DNA from: Xanthomonas cissicola
GTDB lineage: Bacteria; Pseudomonadota; Gammaproteobacteria; Xanthomonadales; Xanthomonadaceae
Reading direction: 5' to 3'
DNA length: 64,000 nucleotides
Assembly (NCBI RefSeq): GCF_008801575.1
Contig: NZ_VZPL01000025.1
Location: forward strand, 1 to 64,000
Shown: one piece after another, positions 37,194-46,550 of the stretch
How positions within the stretch are numbered: position 1 is the first letter of the stretch
How the letters are laid out: each line of letters starts with the position of its first letter
Made by a program: the position numbers and the translations under genes
Notes under the pieces: model-generated
Seen by the model: only the letters and a program-made list of their open reading frames with translations
Told to the model about the DNA's origin: nothing
Databases searched by the model: none

Positions 37194-39839
37194 ATGTATG
37201 CATCGCAACGCCGCCGCCTGCTGCTCACCTTGTTCATCGTGCTGGGCGGGATGGTGGTGGCCATGGTCGCGGCCGGGCACTTCGTCGAACAGAGCGCCCT
37301 GCACGATGAAAGCGCCACCGTGCGCCGCCAGCTGCGGCTCTACGCGCAGGCGCTGCAGCAGCGCGTGGACCGCTATCGCACCTTGCCGCAGATTCTGGCG
37401 CTGGACCCGGAACTGCGCGCGGCCGTGTCCGGCCCGCTGTCGCCGGCCCAGGTGGATGCGCTCAACCGCAAGCTCGAACGCGCCAACAATGTCACCCAGT
37501 CGTCCACGCTGACGTTGATCAGCCGCGACGGCGTGGCACTGGCCGCCAGCAACTGGCGGGCGCCACGTAGCAACGTGGGCGTGGATTACGCCTTCCGTCC
37601 GTATTACCAGCAGGCGCTGGCCACCGGCAGCGGCAGCTTCTACGGCATCGGCATGACCACCAGCGAGCCGGGCTATTTCCTGTCGCAGGCCATTGTCGAT
37701 GGCGCCGGCCAGGTGCAGGGCGTGGTGGTGATCAAGATCGCCCTGGCTGCACTGGAGCGTGAGTGGCTGCAGACCCCGGATATCGTGCTGGCGTCGGACG
37801 CGCACGAGGTGGTGTTTCTGGCCAGCCAGCCGGAATGGCGCTACCGCGTGCTGGCCCCGCTCAGCGACCGCGACCGCCGCGAACTGCAGAGCACCCGCCA
37901 GTACGCCGACCAGGAATTGCTGCCGCTGCGGCGCCGGCTGATCGAGCAGACCGGGTACGGCGGCGTGCTGGCCGACGTGCGCGACCCGCCGCTCGGCGCG
38001 CAGGTGCTGTGGCAGACCCTGGAAGTGCCCGAAAGCGGCTGGCGCCTGCATCTGCTGCATGACACCCGCGCCAGTGCCGCTGCCGGCCGCGCCGCGGCGA
38101 TTGCCGCCGCCGGCGCGTGGCTGGCCTTGGCCCTGCTGTGGTTGTTCGTACAGCAACGGCGGCGGCTGTCGGCGTTGCGCCAGCGCAGCCGGCACGAACT
38201 GGAAACCTTGCTGCAGCAACACGCCGAAGAACTGCGCACCGCACAGGACGGCGTGGTCACCGCCGCGCAGCAGGCCAATGCCGGCCTGAGCCGCAGCCTG
38301 GAACATCTGCCGCAAGGCGTGGTGGTGATCGACGAGGCGCTCAATCTGGTGGCGTGGAATTCGCGCTATGTGGAGCTGTTCCGGTTTCCGCCGGAACTGC
38401 TCAAGATCGGCCGCCCGATCGAAGACCTGTTTCGGTTCAATGCACGCCGCGGCCTGCTGGGGCCAGGGCCGATCGAGGCGGCGATCGAGCGGCGCCTGAA
38501 CCACTTGCGCAGCGGCAAGCCGCATATGCGCGAGAGCGAAAAAGAAGACGGCACCGTGCTGGAAATCCGCGGCAACCCGCTACCCGATGGCGGCTTTGTC
38601 ACCAGTTACGCCGACATCACCAGCTACAAGAACGCCGCACGCGAACTGCGCTCGCTGGCCGACGCGCTGGAACACCGCGTGGCCGAGCGCACCCGCGACC
38701 TGGCAGCGGCCAAGCGCGAAGCCGAAAGCGCCAACCGCTACAAGACCCGCTTCGTCGCCTCGGCGGTGCACGACCTGCTGCAGCCGCTCAACGCCGCACG
38801 CATGTTCGTCTCGGTGTTGCGTGGGCAAGTACGCGAGGCTGGCAGCGCGCGCGTGGTCGACAACATCGACGGTGCGCTGGCTGCGCAGGACGCCATCCTC
38901 AACAGCCTGCTCGACATATCGCGCCTGGAAGCCGGCAGCCTGAAGACCCAGGTGCGCGACTTTGCGCTTGCGCCCTTGCTGGACACCCTGGCGCGCGACT
39001 TCGGCATCCTGGCCGAAGACCGCGGGCTGGTGCTGGAATCGGTGCCGACCTCGGCGGTGGTGTTGAGCGATGAAAACCTGCTGCGCCGCATCCTGCAGAA
39101 CTTTCTCTCCAACGCCATCCGCTACACGCCGCGCGGACGCGTGCTGATCGGCTGCCGTCGCCGCGGCGGCTGGCTGCGTATCGAAGTGCACGACCAGGGC
39201 CCCGGCATTCCCGAAGCCCTGCAACACGAAATCTTCGAAGAATTCCGCCGCCTGGACGACGGTGTGGCCAACGATCGCGGCGCAGGCCTGGGCCTGGCCA
39301 TCGTCGAGCGCATCGGCCGTCTGCTCGGCCATCGCATCGGGCTGCGTTCCAGCCTGGGCGCCGGCAGCGTGTTTTCGGTGACTGTCCCGCTGGGCGATCG
39401 CACCGCCATCGCGCGGCGACCGCCAGCGCCGGCCAACACTGCCGAACACGGCAACGACCCCATCCTGCATGGCTGCCGGGTGTGGTGCGTGGACGATGAG
39501 CCATTGGTGTGCGAGGCCACCCGCACGCTGCTGGAGCGCTGGGAATGCCGCGTGGATTTCGCCGGCGGCCCGGATGAGGCATTGAGCGCTGCCAATGCCG
39601 AGGAGGTGCCAGAATTGCTGCTGCTGGATGTGCGCATGGGCGCGTACCGTGGCCCCATGCTGCTGTCGCAGTTGGTGGAACGTTGGCAACGCGAGCCACG
39701 GGTGATCCTGGTCACCGCAGAACCCGACCCTGTCCTGCGCGAGCATGCGCTGGATCTGGGCTGGGGATTTTTGTCCAAGCCGGTCCGCCCGCCTGCCCTG
39801 CGCGCGCTAGTGACGCAGATGTTGATGCGGCGCGGGTAG
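37194..39839 (+). CDS. DctB-like hybrid sensor histidine kinase
   Basis: 881 residues. TM1 at about 9-28, a periplasmic Cache domain of DctB type (35-295, with DYAFRPYYQQALATGSG and GYFLSQAI), TM2 at 301-318, coiled coil, a PAS domain of the PAS_7 type (365-480), dimerisation helix with phospho-His526 in SAVHDLLQPLNAARMF, ATPase domain (NFLSNAIRYTPRG, DQGPGIP, GAGLGLAIV) and a C-terminal receiver (WCVDDEP, Asp in LLLLDVRMG, Lys in SKPV). The HDLxQPLNA box is that of kinases that usually work with NarL-type regulators. Neighbouring dctA suggests it senses a C4-dicarboxylate. No partner regulator is adjacent. Confidence 0.9.
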   Translation: MYASQRRRLLLTLFIVLGGMVVAMVAAGHFVEQSALHDESATVRRQLRLYAQALQQRVDRYRTLPQILALDPELRAAVSGPLSPAQVDALNRKLERANNVTQSSTLTLISRDGVALAASNWRAPRSNVGVDYAFRPYYQQALATGSGSFYGIGMTTSEPGYFLSQAIVDGAGQVQGVVVIKIALAALEREWLQTPDIVLASDAHEVVFLASQPEWRYRVLAPLSDRDRRELQSTRQYADQELLPLRRRLIEQTGYGGVLADVRDPPLGAQVLWQTLEVPESGWRLHLLHDTRASAAAGRAAAIAAAGAWLALALLWLFVQQRRRLSALRQRSRHELETLLQQHAEELRTAQDGVVTAAQQANAGLSRSLEHLPQGVVVIDEALNLVAWNSRYVELFRFPPELLKIGRPIEDLFRFNARRGLLGPGPIEAAIERRLNHLRSGKPHMRESEKEDGTVLEIRGNPLPDGGFVTSYADITSYKNAARELRSLADALEHRVAERTRDLAAAKREAESANRYKTRFVASAVHDLLQPLNAARMFVSVLRGQVREAGSARVVDNIDGALAAQDAILNSLLDISRLEAGSLKTQVRDFALAPLLDTLARDFGILAEDRGLVLESVPTSAVVLSDENLLRRILQNFLSNAIRYTPRGRVLIGCRRRGGWLRIEVHDQGPGIPEALQHEIFEEFRRLDDGVANDRGAGLGLAIVERIGRLLGHRIGLRSSLGAGSVFSVTVPLGDRTAIARRPPAPANTAEHGNDPILHGCRVWCVDDEPLVCEATRTLLERWECRVDFAGGPDEALSAANAEEVPELLLLDVRMGAYRGPMLLSQLVERWQREPRVILVTAEPDPVLREHALDLGWGFLSKPVRPPALRALVTQMLMRRG

Positions 39840-40158
39840 CGCGCTGCCAGCGTCCTCTCGCGTGCTCACCGGCAGCGCACGCACCGATCCGATCGGCGCA
39901 TCGGCAGGCCACTAGAGCACTGCGGCGACGGCATAGACGGATCGACTCACGCCAGGCGGCCATGCCAGCCGCCGTTGGCGAATGCGGCGTGCGCGTCGTG
40001 GCGAGGTCACTGCGCGTCGCGCACTGCAGCCGCGCGGACCGATGTTCAACGCGCATCAATCGATGAGAAAGCAGCAATTATCAACGTCGACCATCTCGAC
40101 CAGAATCGAGTGCCTCAGATGTCATACGTCCATGCATACCTATCGTGGAGGGCGATTT
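39840..40158. other. Intergenic region before the MFS transporter
   Basis: No gene, repeat or terminator recognised apart from GTGGAGGG (40145-40152), the ribosome site of the following gene. Confidence 0.35.
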
Positions 40159-41481
40159 ATGCAGAGTTCCAGCAGTGAGGCAACGCGCCAGTCGAAACTC
40201 GGGATGGTGCTGAGGGTGACCTCGGGCAACTTCCTCGAGCAGTTCGACTTCTTCCTGTTCGGCTTTTACGCAACGCAGATCGCCGCGACCTTCTTCCCTG
40301 CGAGCAACGAATTCGCGTCCCTGATGATGACCTTCGCCGTGTTTGGCGCGGGCTTTCTGATGCGGCCGCTGGGTGCGGTGATCCTGGGTGCCTACATCGA
40401 CGATGTCGGGCGCCGCAAGGGCTTGATCGTCACCTTGGCGATCATGGCCAGCGGTACGGTGCTGATCGTGCTGGTGCCAGGCTACGCCAGCATCGGCTTG
40501 TGGGCACCGGCCCTGGTGCTGCTTGGCCGCCTGCTGCAGGGCTTTTCGGCCGGCGCCGAAATGGGCGGCGTGTCGGTGTATCTGGCCGAGATGGCCACAC
40601 CCGGTCGGCGCGGCTTCTACGCCAGTTGGCAATCGGCCAGCCAGCAGCTTGCCATCGTCGCTGCGGCCGCAATCGGGTATGCGCTCAACCAGCTGATGGC
40701 GCCGCAGGACCTGGCGCAGTGGGGCTGGCGAATTCCGTTCGGCATCGGCTGCGTCATCATTCCTTTCATCTTCTTGCTGCGGCGAAGCCTGGAAGAGACT
40801 GCAGAATTTGCCCAGCGCCGGCAGCCGGTCACGATGAAGCAAGTGATGCGCGGGCTTGCGAACAATGCCGGCATCGTGATCGCCGGCGGCTTGATGGTCG
40901 CGCTGACGACGACCGCGTTCTATCTGATCACCGTCTACGCCCCCACCTTCGGCAAGAGCGTACTCAAACTCAGCACCGGCGATGCGTTGATCGTCACGCT
41001 GTTGGTAGGCGTCTCCAATTTCATCTGGCTGCCGATCGGTGGCGCGCTCAGCGACCGCTTCGGCCGCAAGCCGCTGCTGGTGAGCATGGCGGTGGTATGC
41101 ATGGTAACGGCCTATCCGGTGCTTGCGTTTCTCGCGGCCGCACCGAGCTTTACGCATATGTTGCAGGCGCTGCTGTGGCTGTCCTTCATCTACGGCCTCT
41201 ACAACGGCGCCATGATTCCGGCGCTCACCGAACTCATGCCGGCACATGTGCGGGTCGCCGGATTCTCGCTTGCCTACAGCCTGGCGACCGCGGTGTTTGG
41301 CGGCTTTACGCCGGTGATGTCCACCTGGCTGATCCATGTCACCGGCGACAAGGCCGCGCCTGGCTACTGGCTGGTCTTCGCGTCGGTGTGCGCGCTGGGG
41401 GCCACGCTGTTTCTGTATCGCCGCCAGAGCAATCCCGCGACGGCGACCGGCCTGGATACCGCGGCAGGAGCGACGAAATGA
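40159..41481 (+). CDS. MFS carboxylate (citrate-type) proton symporter
   Basis: 440 residues, twelve predicted helices. The metabolite:H+ symporter signatures are [20 protein letters not shown], the helix 2-3 loop [13 protein letters not shown] and [21 protein letters not shown], as in citrate transporter CitA and the tricarballylate and shikimate relatives. ATG 40159 is chosen because GGAGGG lies six bases upstream. It overlaps the following binding-protein gene by four bases (ATGA), so the two are made together, an unusual pairing for an MFS carrier. The substrate is inferred to be a tri- or dicarboxylate. Confidence 0.88.
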   Translation: MQSSSSEATRQSKLGMVLRVTSGNFLEQFDFFLFGFYATQIAATFFPASNEFASLMMTFAVFGAGFLMRPLGAVILGAYIDDVGRRKGLIVTLAIMASGTVLIVLVPGYASIGLWAPALVLLGRLLQGFSAGAEMGGVSVYLAEMATPGRRGFYASWQSASQQLAIVAAAAIGYALNQLMAPQDLAQWGWRIPFGIGCVIIPFIFLLRRSLEETAEFAQRRQPVTMKQVMRGLANNAGIVIAGGLMVALTTTAFYLITVYAPTFGKSVLKLSTGDALIVTLLVGVSNFIWLPIGGALSDRFGRKPLLVSMAVVCMVTAYPVLAFLAAAPSFTHMLQALLWLSFIYGLYNGAMIPALTELMPAHVRVAGFSLAYSLATAVFGGFTPVMSTWLIHVTGDKAAPGYWLVFASVCALGATLFLYRRQSNPATATGLDTAAGATK

Positions 41482-42257
41482 TGCGGACCATGTGGAAAAA
41501 GTGGCTGGGTGCGATCGTTGCAACGGCTCTGCTGTCGACAGCGGCAGGCGCGCAGGAATTGACCGTGATGACCTCCGGCGGTTTCACGGCCGCCTTCGAT
41601 CGCCTGGCCCCGCGATACACCAAGCAGAGCGGGGTGAAGGTCACCACCCTGCTTGGCCCTTCCATGGGCGAAACGCCACAAGCCATTCCCAACCGGCTCG
41701 CACGCGGCGAGCATGCCGATGTGGTGATCATGGTCGGTAGCGCGCTGCAGAAGCTGGTCGACGCCGGCGTGGTCGACCCGGCATCGCGGGTGGAGCTGGC
41801 CGATTCCAGGATCGGCATGGTGGTGCGCAGCGGTGCACCCAAACCCAAGATCGACAGCGTCGAGCACTTCAAACAGACGCTGCTGCACGCCGATTCGGTG
41901 GCCTATTCGGACAGCGCCAGCGGCGTCTATATCGAGACCACGCTGTTCAAGCAGTTGCAGATCCAGGGCCCGATGATGGCAAAGAGCAAGAAGATTCCGC
42001 GTCTCCCGGTGGGCACGGTGGTGGCCGATGGCAGCTATCAGCTCGGCTTTCAGCAGGTGGCCGAGCTGCTTCCGGTGGCAGGCGTGGCGTTTGTCGGCAA
42101 GATCCCCGAACCGTTGCAGTCGATCACGCGCTACGCCGCCGGTGTTCCGGTCAACGCGCAGCACCCCGAAGCGGCCAGGCGCCTGCTTACGTACCTGCAG
42201 TCGGGCGAGGCGCAGGCGGTTGCACGCGTGACCGGCCTGGATCCGGTGTCACCTTGA
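41478..42257 (+). CDS. Periplasmic binding protein (ModA-like, type II)
   Basis: 259 residues. Signal peptide to about residue 25 (AGAQE). The two-lobe type II binding fold resembles molybdate-binding ModA ([57 protein letters not shown]). There is no ABC permease or ATPase nearby. Its gene overlaps the MFS transporter by ATGA, with GGCAGGAG seven bases before the start. It likely delivers or senses the carboxylate carried by the MFS protein; a molybdate role is not supported by context. Its 3' end overlaps the convergent LysR gene by nine bases. Confidence 0.85.
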   Translation: MMRTMWKKWLGAIVATALLSTAAGAQELTVMTSGGFTAAFDRLAPRYTKQSGVKVTTLLGPSMGETPQAIPNRLARGEHADVVIMVGSALQKLVDAGVVDPASRVELADSRIGMVVRSGAPKPKIDSVEHFKQTLLHADSVAYSDSASGVYIETTLFKQLQIQGPMMAKSKKIPRLPVGTVVADGSYQLGFQQVAELLPVAGVAFVGKIPEPLQSITRYAAGVPVNAQHPEAARRLLTYLQSGEAQAVARVTGLDPVSP

Positions 42258-43151
42258 ACGTGCGGGCATCCGTCGCACCAGTTCCGCCAGTTCCAGCGCA
42301 GTCGGTGTCAGCGTGCGTCCGCGACGTTTGAGAAGTCCCACGTTGCGCGATACCTCCGGTTCGACCAGCGGCACCGCCGCCAGCACCGGATGCGGGCCGG
42401 AGGGCATGGCAATGGAAGGCACGGCGGCAATACCGACGCCGGCCTCCACCAACCCCAGCAACGTGGTGACATGGCGGGTTTCGCAGATGCTGGGCTTGTC
42501 CGGCGTGAATGCAGCCAGCGCCCGATCCAGCACCAGCCGGTTGCCCGATGTCTTGTCCAACGTGATGTAGTCGTAACCGTAGGCCTCCTGCCAGCTGACC
42601 TGTGCGCGCCCGGACAGCGGATGGTCCTGGCGGCAGGCAATCACATAGCGCTCCTGCAACAACGGCTCGAACTCCACCTCCGGCGCCAGGTTGCCGCTGA
42701 AGCTGACCCCGAAATCCGCTTCGCCGGAGGCCACTGCCGCACTGACATGACTGGCGCTGCCGTCGAACAGCCGGATGCGGATCTTCGGAAACAGCTGATG
42801 CAGCCCGTGGATCGCCTGCGGCATGAAGTAGTACGCCGCAGACGGCACGCAGGCCACGGTCACCGTGCCCATCCTGCTGGACCCTGCATCGCCGATGTTC
42901 ATCAGCGCCATATCCAGATCGTCGAGCATGCGCTCGACCTGCGGCATGAACGCCTGGCCGACGGTGGTGAGCGCAACCTTGCGCGTGGTGCGCTCGAACA
43001 GCTTGACGTTCAACGCCGACTCGAGCTTGTCGATCCTGCGGCTGAGCGCCGGCTGCGTGATGCGGATGCGTTCGGCAGCGCGGCGAAAGCTGCCGTTCTC
43101 GGCGACGGCACGGAATGCCTGCAGATCGTTGAGGTCGAATTTGATGGTCAC
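42249..43151 (-). CDS. LysR-family transcriptional regulator
   Basis: 300 residues. Helix-turn-helix at about 20-50 (GSFRRAAERIRITQPALSRR), linker helix, then an effector domain (VTVACVPSAAYYFMPQAI, GLVEAGVGIAAVPSIAMP). It converges on the binding-protein gene (nine-base overlap) and diverges from the aldo/keto reductase operon 310 bases away, so either could be its target. By the usual LysR layout the divergent reductase operon is the better candidate. Confidence 0.87.
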   Translation of the reverse strand: MTIKFDLNDLQAFRAVAENGSFRRAAERIRITQPALSRRIDKLESALNVKLFERTTRKVALTTVGQAFMPQVERMLDDLDMALMNIGDAGSSRMGTVTVACVPSAAYYFMPQAIHGLHQLFPKIRIRLFDGSASHVSAAVASGEADFGVSFSGNLAPEVEFEPLLQERYVIACRQDHPLSGRAQVSWQEAYGYDYITLDKTSGNRLVLDRALAAFTPDKPSICETRHVTTLLGLVEAGVGIAAVPSIAMPSGPHPVLAAVPLVEPEVSRNVGLLKRRGRTLTPTALELAELVRRMPARSR

Positions 43152-43461
43152 GGTGCCGCAGCTTCAGTGTGCGATGGCGGTCGCCATAGCATAGACGCTT
43201 GCCTGCGGTGCTGCGTCTGACGCCGAAAAGTCGCTGCATTCGGACGCATTGCCTGCGTTGGAATTGGCAAAAGCCAGCACTGGCATCGAATTCGACGCGA
43301 CGCCACACCACGCCTCACCAGACACTGCCTGTGCGATGGCGCTGCATCGGCCATTCGGACGATCAGGCAAGGATGCCGGATAACCAGGCTCACGCTCGAC
43401 CCCCGCGCCGCGGCACAGTGGCTGGCAACACGCACCACGTCACTCCCGGGAGACATCACGC
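43152..43461. other. Divergent region, LysR gene and aldo/keto reductase
   Basis: No gene seen. Contains ACTGGCATCGAATTCGACG (43278-43296), centred on a TCGAATTCGA palindrome, a possible binding site for the LysR protein. A GGGAG (43447-43451) precedes the reductase start. Confidence 0.4.
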
Positions 43462-44532
43462 ATGCATCAGCCACGCTCACTGGACCACTACCGCCTGCTC
43501 GGCCGCTCCGGCCTGCGCGTCTCGCCATTGTCGCTGGGCACCATGACCTTCGGCGAAGCCTGGGGCTGGGGCGCAGATGCAGGCGAAGCCAAGCGCATTT
43601 TGGACGCCTATGCCGACCGCGGCGGCAACTTCATCGACACCGCGGTGAACTACACCAACGGCGGCTCCGAACGCATCCTCGGCGAGTTGATCAAGGACCG
43701 ACGCGAACGCTTCGTGCTGGCCACCAAATTCACCATGGCACGCGATGCGGACAACATCAATTCCGACGGCAATCATCGCCTGAACCTGATTCGCTCGGTC
43801 GAAACCAGCCTGCGCCAACTTGCCACCGACCGGATCGACCTGCTGTACCTGCACGCCTGGGATTTCACCACCGCGCCGGACGAAGTGATGCGCGGGCTGG
43901 AGCATCTGGTGCAATCGGGCAAGGTGCTCTATCTGGGCATCTGCAATACGCCGGCCTGGCGCGTGGCGCAACTGCAGACCCTGGCCGACCTGCGCGGCTG
44001 GTCGCCGTTGGTGGCGTTGCAGATCGAGTACAGCCTGGTCGAACGCAGCGTCGAACATGAGCTGCTGCCAATGGCGCGCGAACTCGGCCTGGGCGTGTTG
44101 CCGTGGTCGCCGCTGGGCGGTGGCATCCTCACCGGCAAATACAGCCGCGCCGATCTGACCGACGACAATGCTGCAGAAGTCTCGAGCAGCCGTAAGGGGG
44201 TGATCGCCTCGACAGGGCATCTCAATGCGCGCTCGCTGGAGATTGCGGATGTGGTCGGTGCGGTCGCCGATGAACTGGGCGCATCGCGCTCGCAGGTGGC
44301 GCTGGCCTGGACCTTGCGCAACCCGGCCGTCGTGTCGCCGGTGATGGGCGCACGTAACTTGCAGCAGGCCGAAGACAACTTCGGCGCGCTGGAGATCGTG
44401 CTTGCCGACGAGCAACTCGCGCGCCTGGACGCGGTCAGCGCAGTGCCGCCGATCTTCCCCGAACGCTTCATCGGCAGGCCGATGGCGCAGCAGTTGATCT
44501 ACGGCAGCCATCACGTGCAGCTGCGCACCTGA
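43462..44532 (+). CDS. Aldo/keto reductase
   Basis: 356 residues, NADPH-dependent TIM-barrel oxidoreductase. The catalytic tetrad is complete: Asp59 and Tyr64 in IDTAVNY, Lys89 in ATKF, His131 in YLHAWD. The NADP-binding end reads SRSQVALAWTLRNPAVVSPVMGARN. It belongs to the YajO/YghZ-like group and the substrate cannot be deduced. First gene of a three-gene unit with two small secreted proteins; the second starts 16 bases later. Confidence 0.9.
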   Translation: MHQPRSLDHYRLLGRSGLRVSPLSLGTMTFGEAWGWGADAGEAKRILDAYADRGGNFIDTAVNYTNGGSERILGELIKDRRERFVLATKFTMARDADNINSDGNHRLNLIRSVETSLRQLATDRIDLLYLHAWDFTTAPDEVMRGLEHLVQSGKVLYLGICNTPAWRVAQLQTLADLRGWSPLVALQIEYSLVERSVEHELLPMARELGLGVLPWSPLGGGILTGKYSRADLTDDNAAEVSSSRKGVIASTGHLNARSLEIADVVGAVADELGASRSQVALAWTLRNPAVVSPVMGARNLQQAEDNFGALEIVLADEQLARLDAVSAVPPIFPERFIGRPMAQQLIYGSHHVQLRT

Positions 44533-44548
44533 TCACCACGGAGCAGCC

Positions 44549-45094
44549 ATGACCCGACCCTCCACCCTCGCGGCGGCAGCGCTGCTCGTCGCCGCAGCGT
44601 TCGCAGGCAACGCCGGCGCCACATCCAAGGACGCTGCATCCACAGACACCTGTGCAGAGCAACCGGTGCCCGCCTGCAACAAGCGTATCGTCGAAGCGGC
44701 CTTTGCGCAGTGGCAAAACGGGGGTAGCGGCATCTTCGAGACGCTGCTGTCGCCCGAGGTGGTGTGGACCATCGAAGGCTCCGGCCCGAGCGCCGGCATC
44801 TTGCGTGGTCGCGAGGTGTTGGTCGAGGCCGCGGTGCGCCCGCTGAGCGAGCGTCTGGCCTCGCCGCTGCGGCCGGCGCAGCAACGCATCTGGGCCGATG
44901 GCGAGCACGTCATCGTGCATTGGGAAGGCGTGGCCACGCTGCGTGATGGCGGAAGCTATCGCAATCGCTACGCATGGATCATGCGGATGGCCGATGGCAA
45001 AGCGGTCGAGGTCAACGCCTTTCTCGACCTGCCCGCCTACGACGCGGTGCTGCAGCGCGGCCATCGCCAACTGCAACGCAGGGCCAGCCCATGA
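44549..45094 (+). CDS. Secreted SnoaL/NTF2-like protein
   Basis: 181 residues with a signal peptide (about 1-24, GNAGAT). The mature part has the NTF2-like fold pattern: IVEAAFAQWQNGGSGIFETL, a central strand ending VVWTIEGSGP, then VIVHWEGVATLRDGGSYRN and the strand YAWIMRMADGKAVEVNAFLD. Members are isomerases, cyclases or pocket-only proteins, so no reaction can be named. A pair of Cys near the N-terminus (CAEQPVPAC) may form a disulphide. Overlaps the next gene by four bases (ATGA). Confidence 0.8.
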   Translation: MTRPSTLAAAALLVAAAFAGNAGATSKDAASTDTCAEQPVPACNKRIVEAAFAQWQNGGSGIFETLLSPEVVWTIEGSGPSAGILRGREVLVEAAVRPLSERLASPLRPAQQRIWADGEHVIVHWEGVATLRDGGSYRNRYAWIMRMADGKAVEVNAFLDLPAYDAVLQRGHRQLQRRASP

Positions 45095-45474
45095 GCGACA
45101 GACCGATGAAGGCCGCCATTGCGGTGGCGCTGGGCGCCGGCTCGGCGCTCGCCTGCCCGTTCGCGGCAGCTGCGCAACCGCCCACCGCGCCCACCGCTAC
45201 CGCGACCCAACAACCAGGACATCCGATGCAAGCACACCCCTATCTCGGCATGTGGGTCACCGGCGACGGACGGATCCGGCAGCAACTCCTGCCGAACGGC
45301 CGCTACGACGAGGCTCGCGACACACGCCAGAGCGCCTACCAGGGCCGCTACGAAATCACCGGCAATCACATCGACTACTGGGACGACACCGGCTTCACTG
45401 CCGATGGGCGTTTCGTCAACGACGATGAGCTGCATTATGGCGGCATGGTGTTCCATCGGCAGCCGCCAGCCTAG
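45091..45474 (+). CDS. Secreted Atu4866-domain protein
   Basis: 127 residues. A signal peptide (about 1-28, AAAAQ) and a Pro/Thr-rich linker lead to an Atu4866-type beta domain (HPYLGMWVTGDGRIRQQL, RYDEARDTRQSAYQGRYEIT, DYWDDTGFTADGRF). The family is small, lipocalin-like in appearance and without known function; it often sits with aldo/keto reductases and LysR regulators, as here. Last gene of the three-gene unit. Confidence 0.75.
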   Translation: MSDRPMKAAIAVALGAGSALACPFAAAAQPPTAPTATATQQPGHPMQAHPYLGMWVTGDGRIRQQLLPNGRYDEARDTRQSAYQGRYEITGNHIDYWDDTGFTADGRFVNDDELHYGGMVFHRQPPA

Positions 45475-45601
45475 AGCGACTGAAAAAAGGACTGCTCGCC
45501 ATGCTTGATCGCCGGGCCTCGCGCGGCCGCACTGGCTGGCTCCGCGACGCGTTGCGCGTGCTGCAGACCGCAATACGCAGCAACCCATGCCGCACGCGGG
45601 A

Positions 45602-46240
45602 TCAGCCCTCGCCTTCCGGCTCCAGCGCCTTGACCAACACCGCGGCCTGGGTGCGGCTGTAGCAGTCGAGTTTTTTCAGGATCGCGGTGACGTGCACCTT
45701 GACGGTGTTCTCGGCCAGGCCCAGTTCGTGCGCGATCTGCTTGTTGAGCAGGCCATCGGCCAGGCTCAGCAGCACACGGAACTGTTGCGGCGTGAGCTGG
45801 GCGAGTTTGGAGGCCAGTTGTGCGTCGGCCTCCGAGCGCTCGGCCGTCATCGGCGGGAACCAGGTGCCGCCTTCCAGCACGCTGGCCACCGCGGTGCCGA
45901 TCGATTCGGCCGGCGTGGATTTGGGAATGAACCCGGCCGCGCCGAACTGCTGTGCACGCCGGATCACACGCGGATGATCGTTGGAGGAGATCACCACCAC
46001 CGGAATGTCCGGGTGCTCGCCACGCACATGCAATAGCGCCGAAAAACCGCGTGCACCGGGCATGGCCAGATCCAGCAGCACCAGCTCGGCCTGCGGATGC
46101 GAACGCAGCATGGCACTCAAGGTGGCGGCGCTGGAGGCTTCCACCACGTTGGCCTGCGGCAGGGTCTGCTGGAGCACGTGGATGACGGCGGCGCGGAACA
46201 GCGGGTGGTCGTCGGCGACGAGAATAGTGAGATCGGCCAT
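45602..46240 (-). CDS. NarL/FixJ-type response regulator
   Basis: 212 residues. Receiver domain with Asp57 in LVLLDLAMPG and acidic pair Asp10-Asp11; LuxR-type helix-turn-helix at about 145-205 (LTPQQFRVLLSLADGLLNKQ, NTVKVHVTAILKKL). No kinase is adjacent on the same strand. A plausible partner is the hybrid kinase 6 kb away, which has the HDLxQPL box associated with NarL-type partners; this is inference. A MITE-like element lies just upstream of its start. Confidence 0.9.
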   Translation of the reverse strand: MADLTILVADDHPLFRAAVIHVLQQTLPQANVVEASSAATLSAMLRSHPQAELVLLDLAMPGARGFSALLHVRGEHPDIPVVVISSNDHPRVIRRAQQFGAAGFIPKSTPAESIGTAVASVLEGGTWFPPMTAERSEADAQLASKLAQLTPQQFRVLLSLADGLLNKQIAHELGLAENTVKVHVTAILKKLDCYSRTQAAVLVKALEPEGEG

Positions 46241-46284
46241 GGCGCCAAGTCTGGCACAGGGCCGCCGCCGATGCCTTTGCCCTA

Positions 46285-46550
46285 GAGCGTGTCATGTGCT
46301 TTGAGGTGAGTGCGAAGGGTCCTGTGGCGCGCCCAGACAAGGCGTGCGCCGCGGCCCAGGCTGGCCGCCTGGGCAAGGTGCGCAACGCGGTCTCGGCGCG
46401 CCACAGGGCGCTTCCCGGAGGGTTGGCCGTCAGCGGCACGGCGCGGGCGCCGCGCGGCTTGCCTTGGCGCCAGCCACGCCGGCGCCACGCAGCACCCGCG
46501 CCGCACCGCTGACGGCCAACGCATCTCATCTCAACGTGCATAACACGCTC
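46285..46550. mobile_element. MITE-like element, copy 2, next to the tct operon
   Basis: 266 bp with the same terminal repeats (GAGCGTG.CATG...TTGAG) as copy 1, the same inner GCCTGGGC/CCACAGGGCG palindromes and about 53 extra bases near the right end. It is flanked on both sides by TA within CTAG, fitting a TA target duplication. The right end meets the binding-protein gene: the stop codon TAG at 46550-46552 is TA of the target plus the first G of the element. Confidence 0.8.

Noticed and set aside
41478-42257. Molybdate-binding ModA
   Set aside because: The fold matches, but no ModB or ModC is nearby and the gene is coupled to a carboxylate MFS carrier.
46282-46541. Small open frames inside the MITE copies
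   Set aside because: Both copies contain frames on several strands because of palindromic GC-rich sequence; none has a conserved start, ribosome site or shared protein.
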